Assembly: GCA_022570885.1 (NCBI GenBank) | Contig: JACZYW010000004.1 | Span: forward strand, 1-37,061 | Length of the DNA: 37,061 nucleotides | Direction of reading: 5' to 3' | From: Chloroflexota bacterium | GTDB lineage: Bacteria; Chloroflexota; Dehalococcoidia; DSTF01; RBG-16-68-14 | Shown here: one piece after another, positions 1 to 9,103 of the stretch | Layout of the letters: each line of letters begins with the position of its first letter | Position numbering within the stretch: the stretch's first letter is position 1 | Notes under the pieces: generated by a model | What the model saw: the letters and a program-made list of their open reading frames with translations, nothing else | Database searches by the model: none | Told to the model about the DNA's origin: nothing | Program-made: the position numbers and the translations under genes

Positions 1-47
1 CGGCGGTAATGTGATGGGCAATGTGATGAACATGGGAACGTGGTAGG

Positions 48-839
48 TTGAAGCTCTCGCTCCTTATCCCCGTGCTTAACTACGAGGAGGCCCTTGGCGA
101 GACGATCGAGCGCCTGCGCGAGGCGTTGGGCGGCGACGTGGAGATCCTCGTGGTCTTCGACGTGACGAAGCCAGAGTTTCAGGAGCAGGTCGAGCGGCTA
201 AGGATCGAGCTGGCCGAGCGGTTCGATGTCCGTTCGCTCGTCCGGCTCGACGAGCGGGGCTTCGGCTCCGGGCTGCGCTACGCCGCGCAGCACGCGACCG
301 GCGAGGCGCTGCTGCCGATCATGGCGGACCTCTCCGATGATGTGGCGGCCATCCCCACGATGCTCCAGAAGATCGCCGATGGAGCGGATGTCGTCGTCGG
401 CGCTCGCTACGTGGAGGGTGGGCGAATCGTGGGAGACACGCCGAAACAGCGGCTCTCGCGTTGGTATACCTGGCTTATGGGTACCCTGACCACGGTCAAG
501 TGCGGAGACGCCTCGAACAGCTTCAAGATGTACCGCCGAGAGGTCTGGGAGGCAGTTGAGCCGAGAGGGCAGTCGTTCGACCTGTCAGTAGAGCTGGTGG
601 TGAAAGCTGCCGCCCTCGGCTATCGTATCGATCAAGTGCCCGCCACGTGGGTGAACCGGCAGGCGGGCCGCTCGAACTTCAGGATGGTGGGCGAGTTGTG
701 GAACTACGGCCGCTGGCTGCTCCTCGCTATGCTCCGCCTCCCGTCCCGCTGGGTGATCGTCGCCGGGTTTGGGCTGCCGTTGCTGGTGAGCTGGGCGGTG
801 TGGCGCAGGCCGCTCGCTCGGGCGTCGCAGCGGCCATAG
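48..839 (+). CDS. Glycosyltransferase family 2 (dolichol-phosphate mannose synthase-like), TTG start
   Basis: ORF MKLSLLIPVLNYEEALGETIERL...; GT-A N-terminus, GFGSGLRYAAQHATGE and VVGARYVEGG motifs; hydrophobic C-terminal part. Confidence 0.85.
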   Translation: MKLSLLIPVLNYEEALGETIERLREALGGDVEILVVFDVTKPEFQEQVERLRIELAERFDVRSLVRLDERGFGSGLRYAAQHATGEALLPIMADLSDDVAAIPTMLQKIADGADVVVGARYVEGGRIVGDTPKQRLSRWYTWLMGTLTTVKCGDASNSFKMYRREVWEAVEPRGQSFDLSVELVVKAAALGYRIDQVPATWVNRQAGRSNFRMVGELWNYGRWLLLAMLRLPSRWVIVAGFGLPLLVSWAVWRRPLARASQRP

Positions 840-859
840 CGAGACAAAGGAGGCGCATC

Positions 860-2164
860 ATGAACCCTGCAGCGTTACTCGATAAGGTCAACCGCGGCGA
901 TTTCTGCGTCGGTATCGTTGGCCTCGGACGGGTAGGCCTTCCGCTTGGTATCGCCTTTGCCCGCAAGGGCATCCGCGTCATCGGGGTCGATCGGAACGAA
1001 GAGCTGCTCGCGCTCGTCGGAGCTGGGACGATGCCCTTCTACGAAGAGGATGAGCACGATAGCCTGACGAAGGTCATCGCCTCAGGGAAACTGTCCGTTA
1101 CCAGCGACTATGACGCTCTCCGAGAGGCGGACATTCTGTTTATCACCGTCGCTACCAGCCTCAACATCGAGCAGCGCGTCGACTTTTCCCAGCTCTACTC
1201 CGCGCTGGAGGGGCTCTGCCCTCGCCTGCGGCCGGTCCAGCTCCTGATCCTGCGCAGCACGGTATCGCCGGGCACGCTCGAGAAGATCGTCAAACCATTC
1301 ATCGAAAAGCACACTGACCTGGAGGTGGGCAAGGACATCCTGCTCGCCTCGGCGCCGGAGCGCATCTCGGCAGGGCGAGCCCTTATCGAGTTGGAGACGC
1401 TACCGGAGATCGTGGGCGGTCTCGATTCGATCACCACCGATATCGTCGGCGCGGCGCTGCGAACGCTCAACCCAAAGAAGCTGATCCACCGCACCGACCC
1501 GGTGAGCGCCGAGCTGGCGAAGCTCTTTACGAACGTCTACCGATACGTCACTTTCGCCGTCGCGAATGAGTTCGCGCTGCTTGCGGAGCATCACGGTCGA
1601 AATGCGCACAGCATCATCCGCACGATTAACGAGGGCTATCCTCGCGGCAACATCCCGCTGCCGGGGCCCTGCGGCGGGCCCTGTCTGGCCAAGGACGGAT
1701 ACCTGCTGGTGGAGGAGCTTAGCTACCCCGACTTTATTCTCACCGCCTGGAAGCTCAACGAGGGCGTCCCATCGCATCTGGTGCACCGCCTCAAGGACGC
1801 GCTAAGCAAAGAAGGGAAGCGCCTGGCCGATACCAAGATCGGCGTGCTGGGCAAGGCATTCAAAGCGGACATCGACGATCTGCGGCAGTCGCCGGCGATG
1901 CGCATTATCGAACTGCTCGAGCGAGAGGGCGCGGACGTGCTCTGCCATGATCCGTTCCACGACACGCCCCCGCTGGACGTCGTGATCGAGGACGCCGACG
2001 CGGTCGTGCTCGCCACCAACCATACAGCGTTTCGCGAGCTTCGGCCCGCGGAGATGCGCAAGAAGACCAAGCCGGACTGTATCTTCGTCGACTGCTGGGG
2101 CCAGTGGGACGAGCCAGACGAAGAAGGCCGGATCCTCATGTTCGGAAGGGGGGACGCCACATGA
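860..2164 (+). CDS. Nucleotide-sugar (UDP-glucose/UDP-ManNAc type) 6-dehydrogenase
   Basis: MNPAALLDKVNRGDFCVGIVGLGRVGLPLGIAFARKG Rossmann motif, GPCGGPCLAKDGYLL catalytic Cys region; ATG at 860 with AAAGGAGG upstream preferred over the 647 ORF start. Confidence 0.88.
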   Translation: MNPAALLDKVNRGDFCVGIVGLGRVGLPLGIAFARKGIRVIGVDRNEELLALVGAGTMPFYEEDEHDSLTKVIASGKLSVTSDYDALREADILFITVATSLNIEQRVDFSQLYSALEGLCPRLRPVQLLILRSTVSPGTLEKIVKPFIEKHTDLEVGKDILLASAPERISAGRALIELETLPEIVGGLDSITTDIVGAALRTLNPKKLIHRTDPVSAELAKLFTNVYRYVTFAVANEFALLAEHHGRNAHSIIRTINEGYPRGNIPLPGPCGGPCLAKDGYLLVEELSYPDFILTAWKLNEGVPSHLVHRLKDALSKEGKRLADTKIGVLGKAFKADIDDLRQSPAMRIIELLEREGADVLCHDPFHDTPPLDVVIEDADAVVLATNHTAFRELRPAEMRKKTKPDCIFVDCWGQWDEPDEEGRILMFGRGDAT

Positions 2165-3123
2165 TCGTGGTCACCGGGGGCGCCGGATTTATCGGGAGCG
2201 CTGTTGTCCAGGTCTTGACTGAGCAAGGCCACAAGGTTCGTATCGTCGATGACCTCTCGAAAGGGCAGGCGGAAGAGAAGGCCGGCGACCACGAGTTTGT
2301 GCTCGCCGATCTACGCGACGCCGAGCAGGCCAAGCGGGCGCTGGAGGGTGCCGAGGTCTGCATCCACCTCGCCGCGAAGATCGGGGGCATCAGCTACTTC
2401 CACAAGTATCCCGCTACGATCCTGAGCGACAACGGCGTGATGCTATCGAGCGTCTTCCAGGCTGCGGCGGAGCATGGCACCAAGGTCGTCTACGTCTCCT
2501 CATCGATGGTGTTCGAGCGGACGGAGCAGTTCCCCACGCCTGAGAGCGCCGTCGCAGACTCGCCACCGCCGATCACCCACTATGGCTTCTCCAAACTTGT
2601 CGGCGAATACTTCTGCCGCGCCTTCCACGAAGAGCACAACGTCCCCTTCGTGATCTGCCGGCCGTTCAACGCGTATGGCCCCGGCGAGATGCCCGAAGGC
2701 GAGCCCGGCATGGCCCATGTCATTCCGGACTTGATCAAGAAAGTGCTGCGAGGGGACTATCCGCTCGAGATCCTCGGCAGCGGCGACCAGACCCGCTGCT
2801 TCACCTACGTTACCGACGTAGCGGAGGGCATCTGTCTGGCCGGGCTGGACCCCAAGGCGGAAAACGAAGACTTCAACGTCGGCGTGAACACCGAGGCGTC
2901 CATCCGGTCACTGGCGGAGCAGATCTGGCAGCAGTGTGGTCGGGAGGAGCCGTTCTCTCTTCGCCACGCGCCGCCGTTCCAGCACGACATCCAGACGCGA
3001 GTGCCCGACACGTCGAAGATCGAGCGGCTTCTCGGCTGGCGGCCGAAGGTGCAGCTCGAGGAGGGGCTGCGCCGGACCATCGCCTGGATGCAGGACCCGG
3101 CGCGGGCAGAGGTCAAGACGTAG
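2161..3123 (+). CDS. NAD-dependent epimerase/dehydratase (extended SDR)
   Basis: MIVVTGGAGFIGSAVVQVL; HYGFSKLVGEYFCR (YxxxK); ATG overlaps the end of the previous gene. Confidence 0.9.
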   Translation: MIVVTGGAGFIGSAVVQVLTEQGHKVRIVDDLSKGQAEEKAGDHEFVLADLRDAEQAKRALEGAEVCIHLAAKIGGISYFHKYPATILSDNGVMLSSVFQAAAEHGTKVVYVSSSMVFERTEQFPTPESAVADSPPPITHYGFSKLVGEYFCRAFHEEHNVPFVICRPFNAYGPGEMPEGEPGMAHVIPDLIKKVLRGDYPLEILGSGDQTRCFTYVTDVAEGICLAGLDPKAENEDFNVGVNTEASIRSLAEQIWQQCGREEPFSLRHAPPFQHDIQTRVPDTSKIERLLGWRPKVQLEEGLRRTIAWMQDPARAEVKT

Positions 3124-3129
3124 GACGCG

Positions 3130-3822
3130 ATGCTACCGAAGCGGGCAGAAGCGGACGATCTTCCAAGCCTCTACCGGCATCGATTTGGCGAGGCTGAGCG
3201 GAAGCAGAAGGACGCCCTCTGGAAGGTGCTGTGCGAGCAGTTCCTGCAACGCTACGTCGGGCTCTCGGACACCGTCGTCGATCTGGGCGCCGGCTACGGC
3301 GAGTTCATCAACAACATTCGCTGCGGCAAGAAGTACGCGGTAGATCTGAACGAGGATACCGGCCGGGCTGTCGACGATGACGTGACCTTCCTCAAGAGCA
3401 GCGGCTACGAGCTCACCGCGCTGGACGACGGCTCGGTGGACGTGGTCTTCGCCAGCAACCTCTTCGAGCATCTGGCCTCGAAGGACGAGCTGCTGGCGAC
3501 GCTGAGAGAGATCGAGCGGGTGTTGCGCGCCGGCGGCAAACTCCTCGTGCTCCAGCCGAACATCCGCTATGCCTATCGCGAGTACTGGGACTTCTTCGAT
3601 CACCACCTCCCGCTGAGCCACGAGAGCCTCTCCGAGGCGCTGGAGCTTTCGGGCTTCGACGTCGTCGAGTGCAGGCCACGCTTCCTGCCCTATACGACGA
3701 AATCCCGCCTGCCACAGCATCCGCTGCTCCTCCGGCTCTACCTCCGATTGCCACCGCTACAGTGGCTCCTGGGCAAGCAGATGTTCGTGGTGGGGATGAA
3801 GCGGGCCGGCTCGGCTGCTTGA
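3130..3822 (+). CDS. Class I SAM-dependent methyltransferase
   Basis: VVDLGAGYGEFINNI motif I; VDVVFASNLFEHL; VLRAGGKLLVLQPN. Confidence 0.85.
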   Translation: MLPKRAEADDLPSLYRHRFGEAERKQKDALWKVLCEQFLQRYVGLSDTVVDLGAGYGEFINNIRCGKKYAVDLNEDTGRAVDDDVTFLKSSGYELTALDDGSVDVVFASNLFEHLASKDELLATLREIERVLRAGGKLLVLQPNIRYAYREYWDFFDHHLPLSHESLSEALELSGFDVVECRPRFLPYTTKSRLPQHPLLLRLYLRLPPLQWLLGKQMFVVGMKRAGSAA

Positions 3823-3950
3823 TCACGGCCTTTGCTAGTTAGAACGAGCACAGGCGCTGGGCCTCCTCCCAGACGCGAGGACGGTAAGGACGGCGAGGTT
3901 TGGATCGAAGCGCGGAATCGCCGCAGGCTCGAAGAAGTGGCCACACCACG

Positions 3951-5441
3951 ATGAGCCGCGTTCAGCGATGGGCGCAAGGGCCCGGTGGGCAGGCATTCGT
4001 CGACCGGCTGCAGGCGTTCGCCCCACAACTCGTGCTGGCGGCGATCTTGCTCCTCACCTTCGCCGTGTACGCCCCGACGCTGACCTTCTGGTTCATGCAC
4101 GACGACTTTTTGTTCCTTCGCGCTGCCCAGACCGCCTCCAACCCGTGGGTCTACGTCCGCGACTCGTTCGACTTCCGCAACCCCGGCCCTCCGGCAGACT
4201 TTAGCTTCTACCGTCCGCTCTACCAGGCCAGCTTCCTGGGCTTCTACAAGCTCTTCGGGTTGGAGGCGTGGGCGTACCATCTGCTAAACGTAAGTGTCCA
4301 CCTGGCTAACGTGGCCTTCGTCTGGCTGATCGCGCGCAAGCTGACCGGTCGAGTGCTCGTCGCTCACGGGGCGGCGCTTATCTTCGCCCTCCACCCGGCG
4401 TACACCTCGGCCGTCGCCTGGGTCGCTGCGGGGAATGCCGTGCTGGAGACGTTGCCTTACTTGGCCTCGCTCTGGTTCTTCCTCAAGTATCTGGACGGCG
4501 GCCCCCGGCGACTCGGGTACTACGCCGCGTCGTTCGTGGCGTTCGTGCTGGCGCTGTTGTTCCATCCCGAGGCGCTGATGCTGACGGTGCTGATCGTGCT
4601 GGCGTACCCCCTGCTCTACGCTAGAGGGACTCGCGATCTGCGAACGGTAGGGCCGTGGCTGCGCCTGGTGCCGTTCGTCGTCACCGCCATCGCTTACTTC
4701 CAGATCCAGTCCTGGGTACGGGACCAATCGTTCGAGCAATCGGTCGCGTTTGGGTTTGGGTGGTGGTTCAACGATAACTATCTGCGCTACCTATCGCTGG
4801 CCATCTATCCGCTCGATCCCGGCCGCTCGACCGACTACTCAGCCAGCCACATCGTGTTCACGATCGCCTTCCTGTTTATCAGCGTGATCGTCGGCGTCGC
4901 GGGGCCTCGCCGGGGTCACTCCACCACCTTCGTCCTCTACTGGTTCTATATTGCGCTCATTCCCCTGTCGACGTTCCTTCTCGGCGCTTACAGCCGGAAG
5001 CTCTACACCGCTGGGCCGGGGCTGGCCATCTTGCTCGCGATGTTTGTCGCCGTGGTGTGGGACGCCCGTCCGAGACGGCTCGGAGCCTGGGCGCCGGCGT
5101 TGGCGTTGGCGATCGTCGTCCCCATCGTCGGGGTGATGGTCTGGCGTGGCGTCGAGCTCAGGGCTGGTCATCGGCACGCGATGTTCCAGAGCAGGCAACT
5201 GCTCCAGCAGGTACAGGAGGAGTACCCGAGCCTGCCTCCGGATGCGCGTGTCTATCTGGTGGGCGTGCCTGGGCTACTTACCTTGTTCACGGACAGCTAC
5301 GTGAGGGACGAGCTCAGGCTCTACTACGGCGACATCGAAGTGCGGGCGTTCGGCAACGACGCGCAATTGGCCGAGGCGGATCTTGAGCGCAGCGACGATG
5401 ATATCGTCATCCACTACCGGCCTCCAGGCAGGGCTCCATGA
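3951..5441 (+). CDS. Polytopic membrane protein, GT39/PMT-like glycosyltransferase-type (copy 1 of tandem pair)
   Basis: Many hydrophobic segments; HDDF near the N-terminus (FWFMHDDFLFLRAAQ); ATG 3951 chosen inside ORF 3900-5441. Confidence 0.7.
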   Translation: MSRVQRWAQGPGGQAFVDRLQAFAPQLVLAAILLLTFAVYAPTLTFWFMHDDFLFLRAAQTASNPWVYVRDSFDFRNPGPPADFSFYRPLYQASFLGFYKLFGLEAWAYHLLNVSVHLANVAFVWLIARKLTGRVLVAHGAALIFALHPAYTSAVAWVAAGNAVLETLPYLASLWFFLKYLDGGPRRLGYYAASFVAFVLALLFHPEALMLTVLIVLAYPLLYARGTRDLRTVGPWLRLVPFVVTAIAYFQIQSWVRDQSFEQSVAFGFGWWFNDNYLRYLSLAIYPLDPGRSTDYSASHIVFTIAFLFISVIVGVAGPRRGHSTTFVLYWFYIALIPLSTFLLGAYSRKLYTAGPGLAILLAMFVAVVWDARPRRLGAWAPALALAIVVPIVGVMVWRGVELRAGHRHAMFQSRQLLQQVQEEYPSLPPDARVYLVGVPGLLTLFTDSYVRDELRLYYGDIEVRAFGNDAQLAEADLERSDDDIVIHYRPPGRAP

Positions 5442-6946
5442 ACCGAATGTTCATCTTGCGAGCGCTGGCAGACCGTGTCCGGCGATGGGTACAGCAGCCC
5501 CAAGGTCGGAGACTCGCCGCCTTTGGCCAGACGTTTGCGCCGCAGCTGGTGCTGGCGGCGATCCTGCTGATCATCTTCGCGGTCTACGCGCCAACGCTGA
5601 CCTTCTGGTTCATGCACGACGACTTCACGTTCCTGCGCGGGGCGCAGACGGCTTCTGATCCTTGGGTTTGGGTCAGAGAATCGCTCGACTTCCGAAGCGA
5701 GGGACCGCCGGAGGGCTTCGGCTTTTACCGGCCGCTTTACCAAGCCGGCTTCCTCGGGTTCTATAAGCTGTTCGGGCTGGAGGCGTGGGCGTACCATCTC
5801 CTCAGCGTGAGCCTACACCTAGTGAACGTGACGCTCGTCTGGCTCATCGCCCGCAAGCTAACGAATCGACTGCTCATTGCTCACGGAGCGGCGCTCATCT
5901 TCGGCCTCCATCCAGCCTATCCTACGGCGGTGGCTTGGATCACGGCAGGGAACTCGGTCCTGGCGACCGTGGCCTATCTCGGATCGCTCTGGCTCTTCCT
6001 CAAGCATCTGGATGGCGGCCCCCGGCGACTCTGGTACTACGGGGCCTCGCTCTTGGCCTTCGTGGTCGCGCTGCTGTTCCATCCGGAGACATTGGTGCTC
6101 ACAGCGCTGATCGTGCTTGCTTACGGCCTGCTGTACGCGAGAAGCATACGCGACCTGCTGGCCGTCTGGTCGTGGCTGCGGCTGGCGCCATTTATCGTGA
6201 CCGCCATCGCTTACTATCAAATCCAGTCTTGGGTGCGTGACCATTCTTTTACACAGACTACCGGCTTCGGGATCGGGGACTGGTTCGACGTGAACTACGT
6301 GACGAACATGGCGCTAGCGATCTTCCCGTATGATCTCGACACGACCGGCGAATTCATAGCGGCTGGCGCCTTGGTGCTCATCAGCGTTATCGTCGCGCTA
6401 GCTCATACGAAGCCGAACAAACCATACGCAGCCATCTTTGTGGGGTACTGGTTGTTCCTCTGGTTTTTGCCTCTCTCCACTCCGATCCTTGGTGTTCACG
6501 GCCGAAAGCTCTACAGCGCCGGCCCAGCCCTGGCGATTATGGTCGCGATGTTTGGCGCGACTCTCTGGGACGCTCGCCCTCGGCGGCTTGGCGGCTGGGC
6601 GACCGGGTTGGCGTTCGTGCTGGTCGTGATGCTCATGTCCGCTGCGATCTGGCACGGGAACGAGCCCAGGGATAAAACCCGCTCGCGGGCAGCCGCATTC
6701 AAGCACCTGGTCGAGCAAGTGCGGGATGAGCACCCGAGTCTCCCTCCCGGAACTAACCTCTACATCGTCAATGTGCCGGGACAGTTATTGATCGGTGGAG
6801 ATAGGCATGTGCGAAATGCGGTGCGGCTCTACTTTGGCGATGTGGAGGTGCGCGTCTTCCCCAACGAGACGGCGCTCATGCAAGCCGTCAAGCTTGCCAA
6901 CGACGATGTCGTCTTACGCTATCGTGATCCGCTCAGACCCCCATAA
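5438..6946 (+). CDS. Polytopic membrane protein, GT39/PMT-like glycosyltransferase-type (copy 2 of tandem pair)
   Basis: Paralogous to 3951-5441 along its length (YAPTLTFWFMHDDFTFLRGAQTASDPWVWVRESLDFRSEGPP...); ATGA overlap with the preceding gene. Confidence 0.7.
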   Translation: MNRMFILRALADRVRRWVQQPQGRRLAAFGQTFAPQLVLAAILLIIFAVYAPTLTFWFMHDDFTFLRGAQTASDPWVWVRESLDFRSEGPPEGFGFYRPLYQAGFLGFYKLFGLEAWAYHLLSVSLHLVNVTLVWLIARKLTNRLLIAHGAALIFGLHPAYPTAVAWITAGNSVLATVAYLGSLWLFLKHLDGGPRRLWYYGASLLAFVVALLFHPETLVLTALIVLAYGLLYARSIRDLLAVWSWLRLAPFIVTAIAYYQIQSWVRDHSFTQTTGFGIGDWFDVNYVTNMALAIFPYDLDTTGEFIAAGALVLISVIVALAHTKPNKPYAAIFVGYWLFLWFLPLSTPILGVHGRKLYSAGPALAIMVAMFGATLWDARPRRLGGWATGLAFVLVVMLMSAAIWHGNEPRDKTRSRAAAFKHLVEQVRDEHPSLPPGTNLYIVNVPGQLLIGGDRHVRNAVRLYFGDVEVRVFPNETALMQAVKLANDDVVLRYRDPLRPP

Positions 6947-6973
6947 GCCGAACGCTACGGAGGCGGCTCCGGC

Positions 6974-7984
6974 CTAGGGCTTCGCCTCGGAGCGGCTGAA
7001 CGTGCCAGAGAGCATGTCTCGCCACGACTCGCGCCGGCTCCAGAGGAAGGCCATGCCCAAGATGATGGGTACCAGATTGAAAATTGCGTGGCTTACCAGC
7101 GCGAAGCCGGCGGCATCGGCTCGCTCGACGGCGAAGACGGTGGTCAGGGTTTCGATGGCGATGGCGTGGTACACGCCGATGGCGCCGGGCGACGAAGGCA
7201 CGATCATCCCCAGGGCAGTGGCCACCATCACGAGGAGGGGAGCGGCGTACGTCAACTCAAGGTCGAACGCCAGCAAGACGAAGTACATGTACAGTGACGA
7301 GAACGCCCAGGCTATGACCGACCAGCCGCCGGCCCGAAGCAGCACGGGCGGATGGCCCAGCGTCGCGAAGCCGTCCAGCGCCGCCTCCGCGCTCTCTCGC
7401 AGACGGCCCCGCAGCCTTTCCGGCGCCGGTCGCAGCAGCCATTCGACGACGTGAAGGGCGAACCGCCGCGCCCTGCTTATGGCGGCAAGCAGTGTCGCCA
7501 GCACCAGTATGCTAACGCCCAGCACCAACGCGGGGCCGGTGGCCCAGCTCGGCTCATCTACGAACGGCAGCAGAATCAGCAGCAGCGCGATCACGAGGAG
7601 CACGTCCAGCAGCCGTTCGACGACGATGGTCGTTAGCGCATGAACCCAGCCTACATCCTCGACCTTGCCGATGACGTAAGCACGCCCCAGCTCTCCGACG
7701 CGGAAGGGTAACAGGCTGTTCAGCATGTACCCAACGTTCATCGCCCCGAAGAGGTTGCCCAGGCTAAGTCCGCTTACTGGGTGAAAGAGCAGTTGCCACC
7801 GTCGAGCTCGGAGGACGAGGCCTATGAGCAGCACCGCGAGCGCTGGGAACAACCACAGGTAGTTCGCCGCGGTCAGCGCATCTACGACATCATCGATACG
7901 AAGGCTCCGGGCCGACAGCGCCAGGGCGCCGACGCTTACGGCCACCCCGATCCAGAGGTACGGACGCCTCAGGGTAGTTAACAT
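6974..7984 (-). CDS. Lysylphosphatidylglycerol synthase TM region / UPF0104 family membrane protein (flippase-like)
   Basis: MLTTLRRPYLWIGVAVSVGALALSARS...; LFGAMNVGYMLNSLLPFRVGELGRAYVIG and PSSPGAIGVYHAI are typical of the family. Confidence 0.8.
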   Translation of the reverse strand: MLTTLRRPYLWIGVAVSVGALALSARSLRIDDVVDALTAANYLWLFPALAVLLIGLVLRARRWQLLFHPVSGLSLGNLFGAMNVGYMLNSLLPFRVGELGRAYVIGKVEDVGWVHALTTIVVERLLDVLLVIALLLILLPFVDEPSWATGPALVLGVSILVLATLLAAISRARRFALHVVEWLLRPAPERLRGRLRESAEAALDGFATLGHPPVLLRAGGWSVIAWAFSSLYMYFVLLAFDLELTYAAPLLVMVATALGMIVPSSPGAIGVYHAIAIETLTTVFAVERADAAGFALVSHAIFNLVPIILGMAFLWSRRESWRDMLSGTFSRSEAKP

Positions 7985-8100
7985 AACGGTTCCTCGGTTG
8001 GCGAAGACGGGTAAACCCCGTGCCCGCTACCGGCTACCACGATAGCAGATATCGGAAGGGACACCGCCGATGAGAGAACGATGGCTGGAGCAAGGCGTTG

Positions 8101-8909
8101 CTAGCCTTGGTTTCTGGGCAGCTTTGGCCGCCAAACGAATACGTCGACATCGGCTAGCCGCGGCAGGCTGCGGGCCAGCTTATCGACGGCGCGCAGGATG
8201 TTGCTGCTGAGCCTGTCTGGGAGCAGGGAGAGGAACCGGCCCCAACCGGGGAAGCCCCAGAAGAGCGAGACGCCGAAGCACTTCGCTTCGTCGAAGAACG
8301 GCGCGCCCAGCGCGCGTGTATTCTCGTATGTGTATTCAAACGTGTGTTGGCCGAAGGTCACAGGACTATCCCAAAAGAAGAGCTTCTTGCGCGCGGGAGG
8401 CCATACCGCCCGAACGATCCATAGAGCCGCCGGCTAACGCGGATGGAGAAACTTGCGTAATTGTTGATGCTCACCACTGCCCGGCCGGTGGGGGTGAGCA
8501 CCCGGGAAAACTCTCCCATCGCACCCTCGCGATCGACAAAGTGATCGAGGGCCGATTTACAGATCAGAGAATCGAACGCCCCCTCCTTGAACGGAAGCCA
8601 CTCCGCCACGCCCTGCACCAGGTTGATCGGCTGTCCCGCGCTGAGGGCAGATTTCCGGGCGTCTCGTAGCTGTAGCGGCGATGGGTCGAGACCAACTCGC
8701 ACCCAGTCCTCGAAATTGACCGCCGAAATGTCGCGGGCGTCGCCGCAGGCCACATCCAGCACGCGGCCGGCCTTGCCGCCCGAGGCCTCGCGGCGCACGT
8801 GGGAGTCCCAGCGGTTGAAGAGCACGTAGGTATCGAGCGTATCGGAGAAGCTCTCGCAGATCTCCTCCGGGTGCCAGTGGGTCTGATACGCTGTTACATC
8901 AAATTTCAT
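8101..8909 (-). pseudogene. Frameshifted SAM-dependent methyltransferase (two ORFs, 8358-8909 and 8101-8361)
   Basis: N-part MKFDVTAYQTHW...VLDVACGDARD...RRLYGSFGRYGLPRA and C-part KKLFFWDSPVTFGQHTFEYTYENT...FGVSLFWGFPGWGRFLSLLPDRL in the next frame together align to the intact paralogue at 17501-18328. Confidence 0.8.
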
Positions 8910-9103
8910 CGGTTACGACACAAGAGGCTCACTCGTTATACAAGGGATAGCGATGCTCATTGTAGCGGCATGCTCGCCGGAGGAGCAACGGTTCATCGGA
9001 GGAGGCGACCGTCTCGTTGACAGCTTACGGAACGCTGGGTATGCTTCAGTATCCGAGATCCATGGTAACCAGCGACCTCCTTTGAGGGCTGTTCAGTTCG
9101 GTT

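Noticed and set aside
2-46. Possible C-terminal tail of an upstream gene (GGNVMGNVMNMGTW-stop)
   Set aside because: Open in frame from the window edge to TAG at 44-46 and could be real, but too short to support.
1723-2292. 189-aa minus-strand ORF across the dehydrogenase/epimerase junction
   Set aside because: Overlaps two well-supported plus-strand genes; no domain.
6958-6971. CGGAG-GCGG-CTCCG hairpin between convergent genes as a bidirectional terminator
   Set aside because: Only 5-bp stem and no T-tract on either strand.
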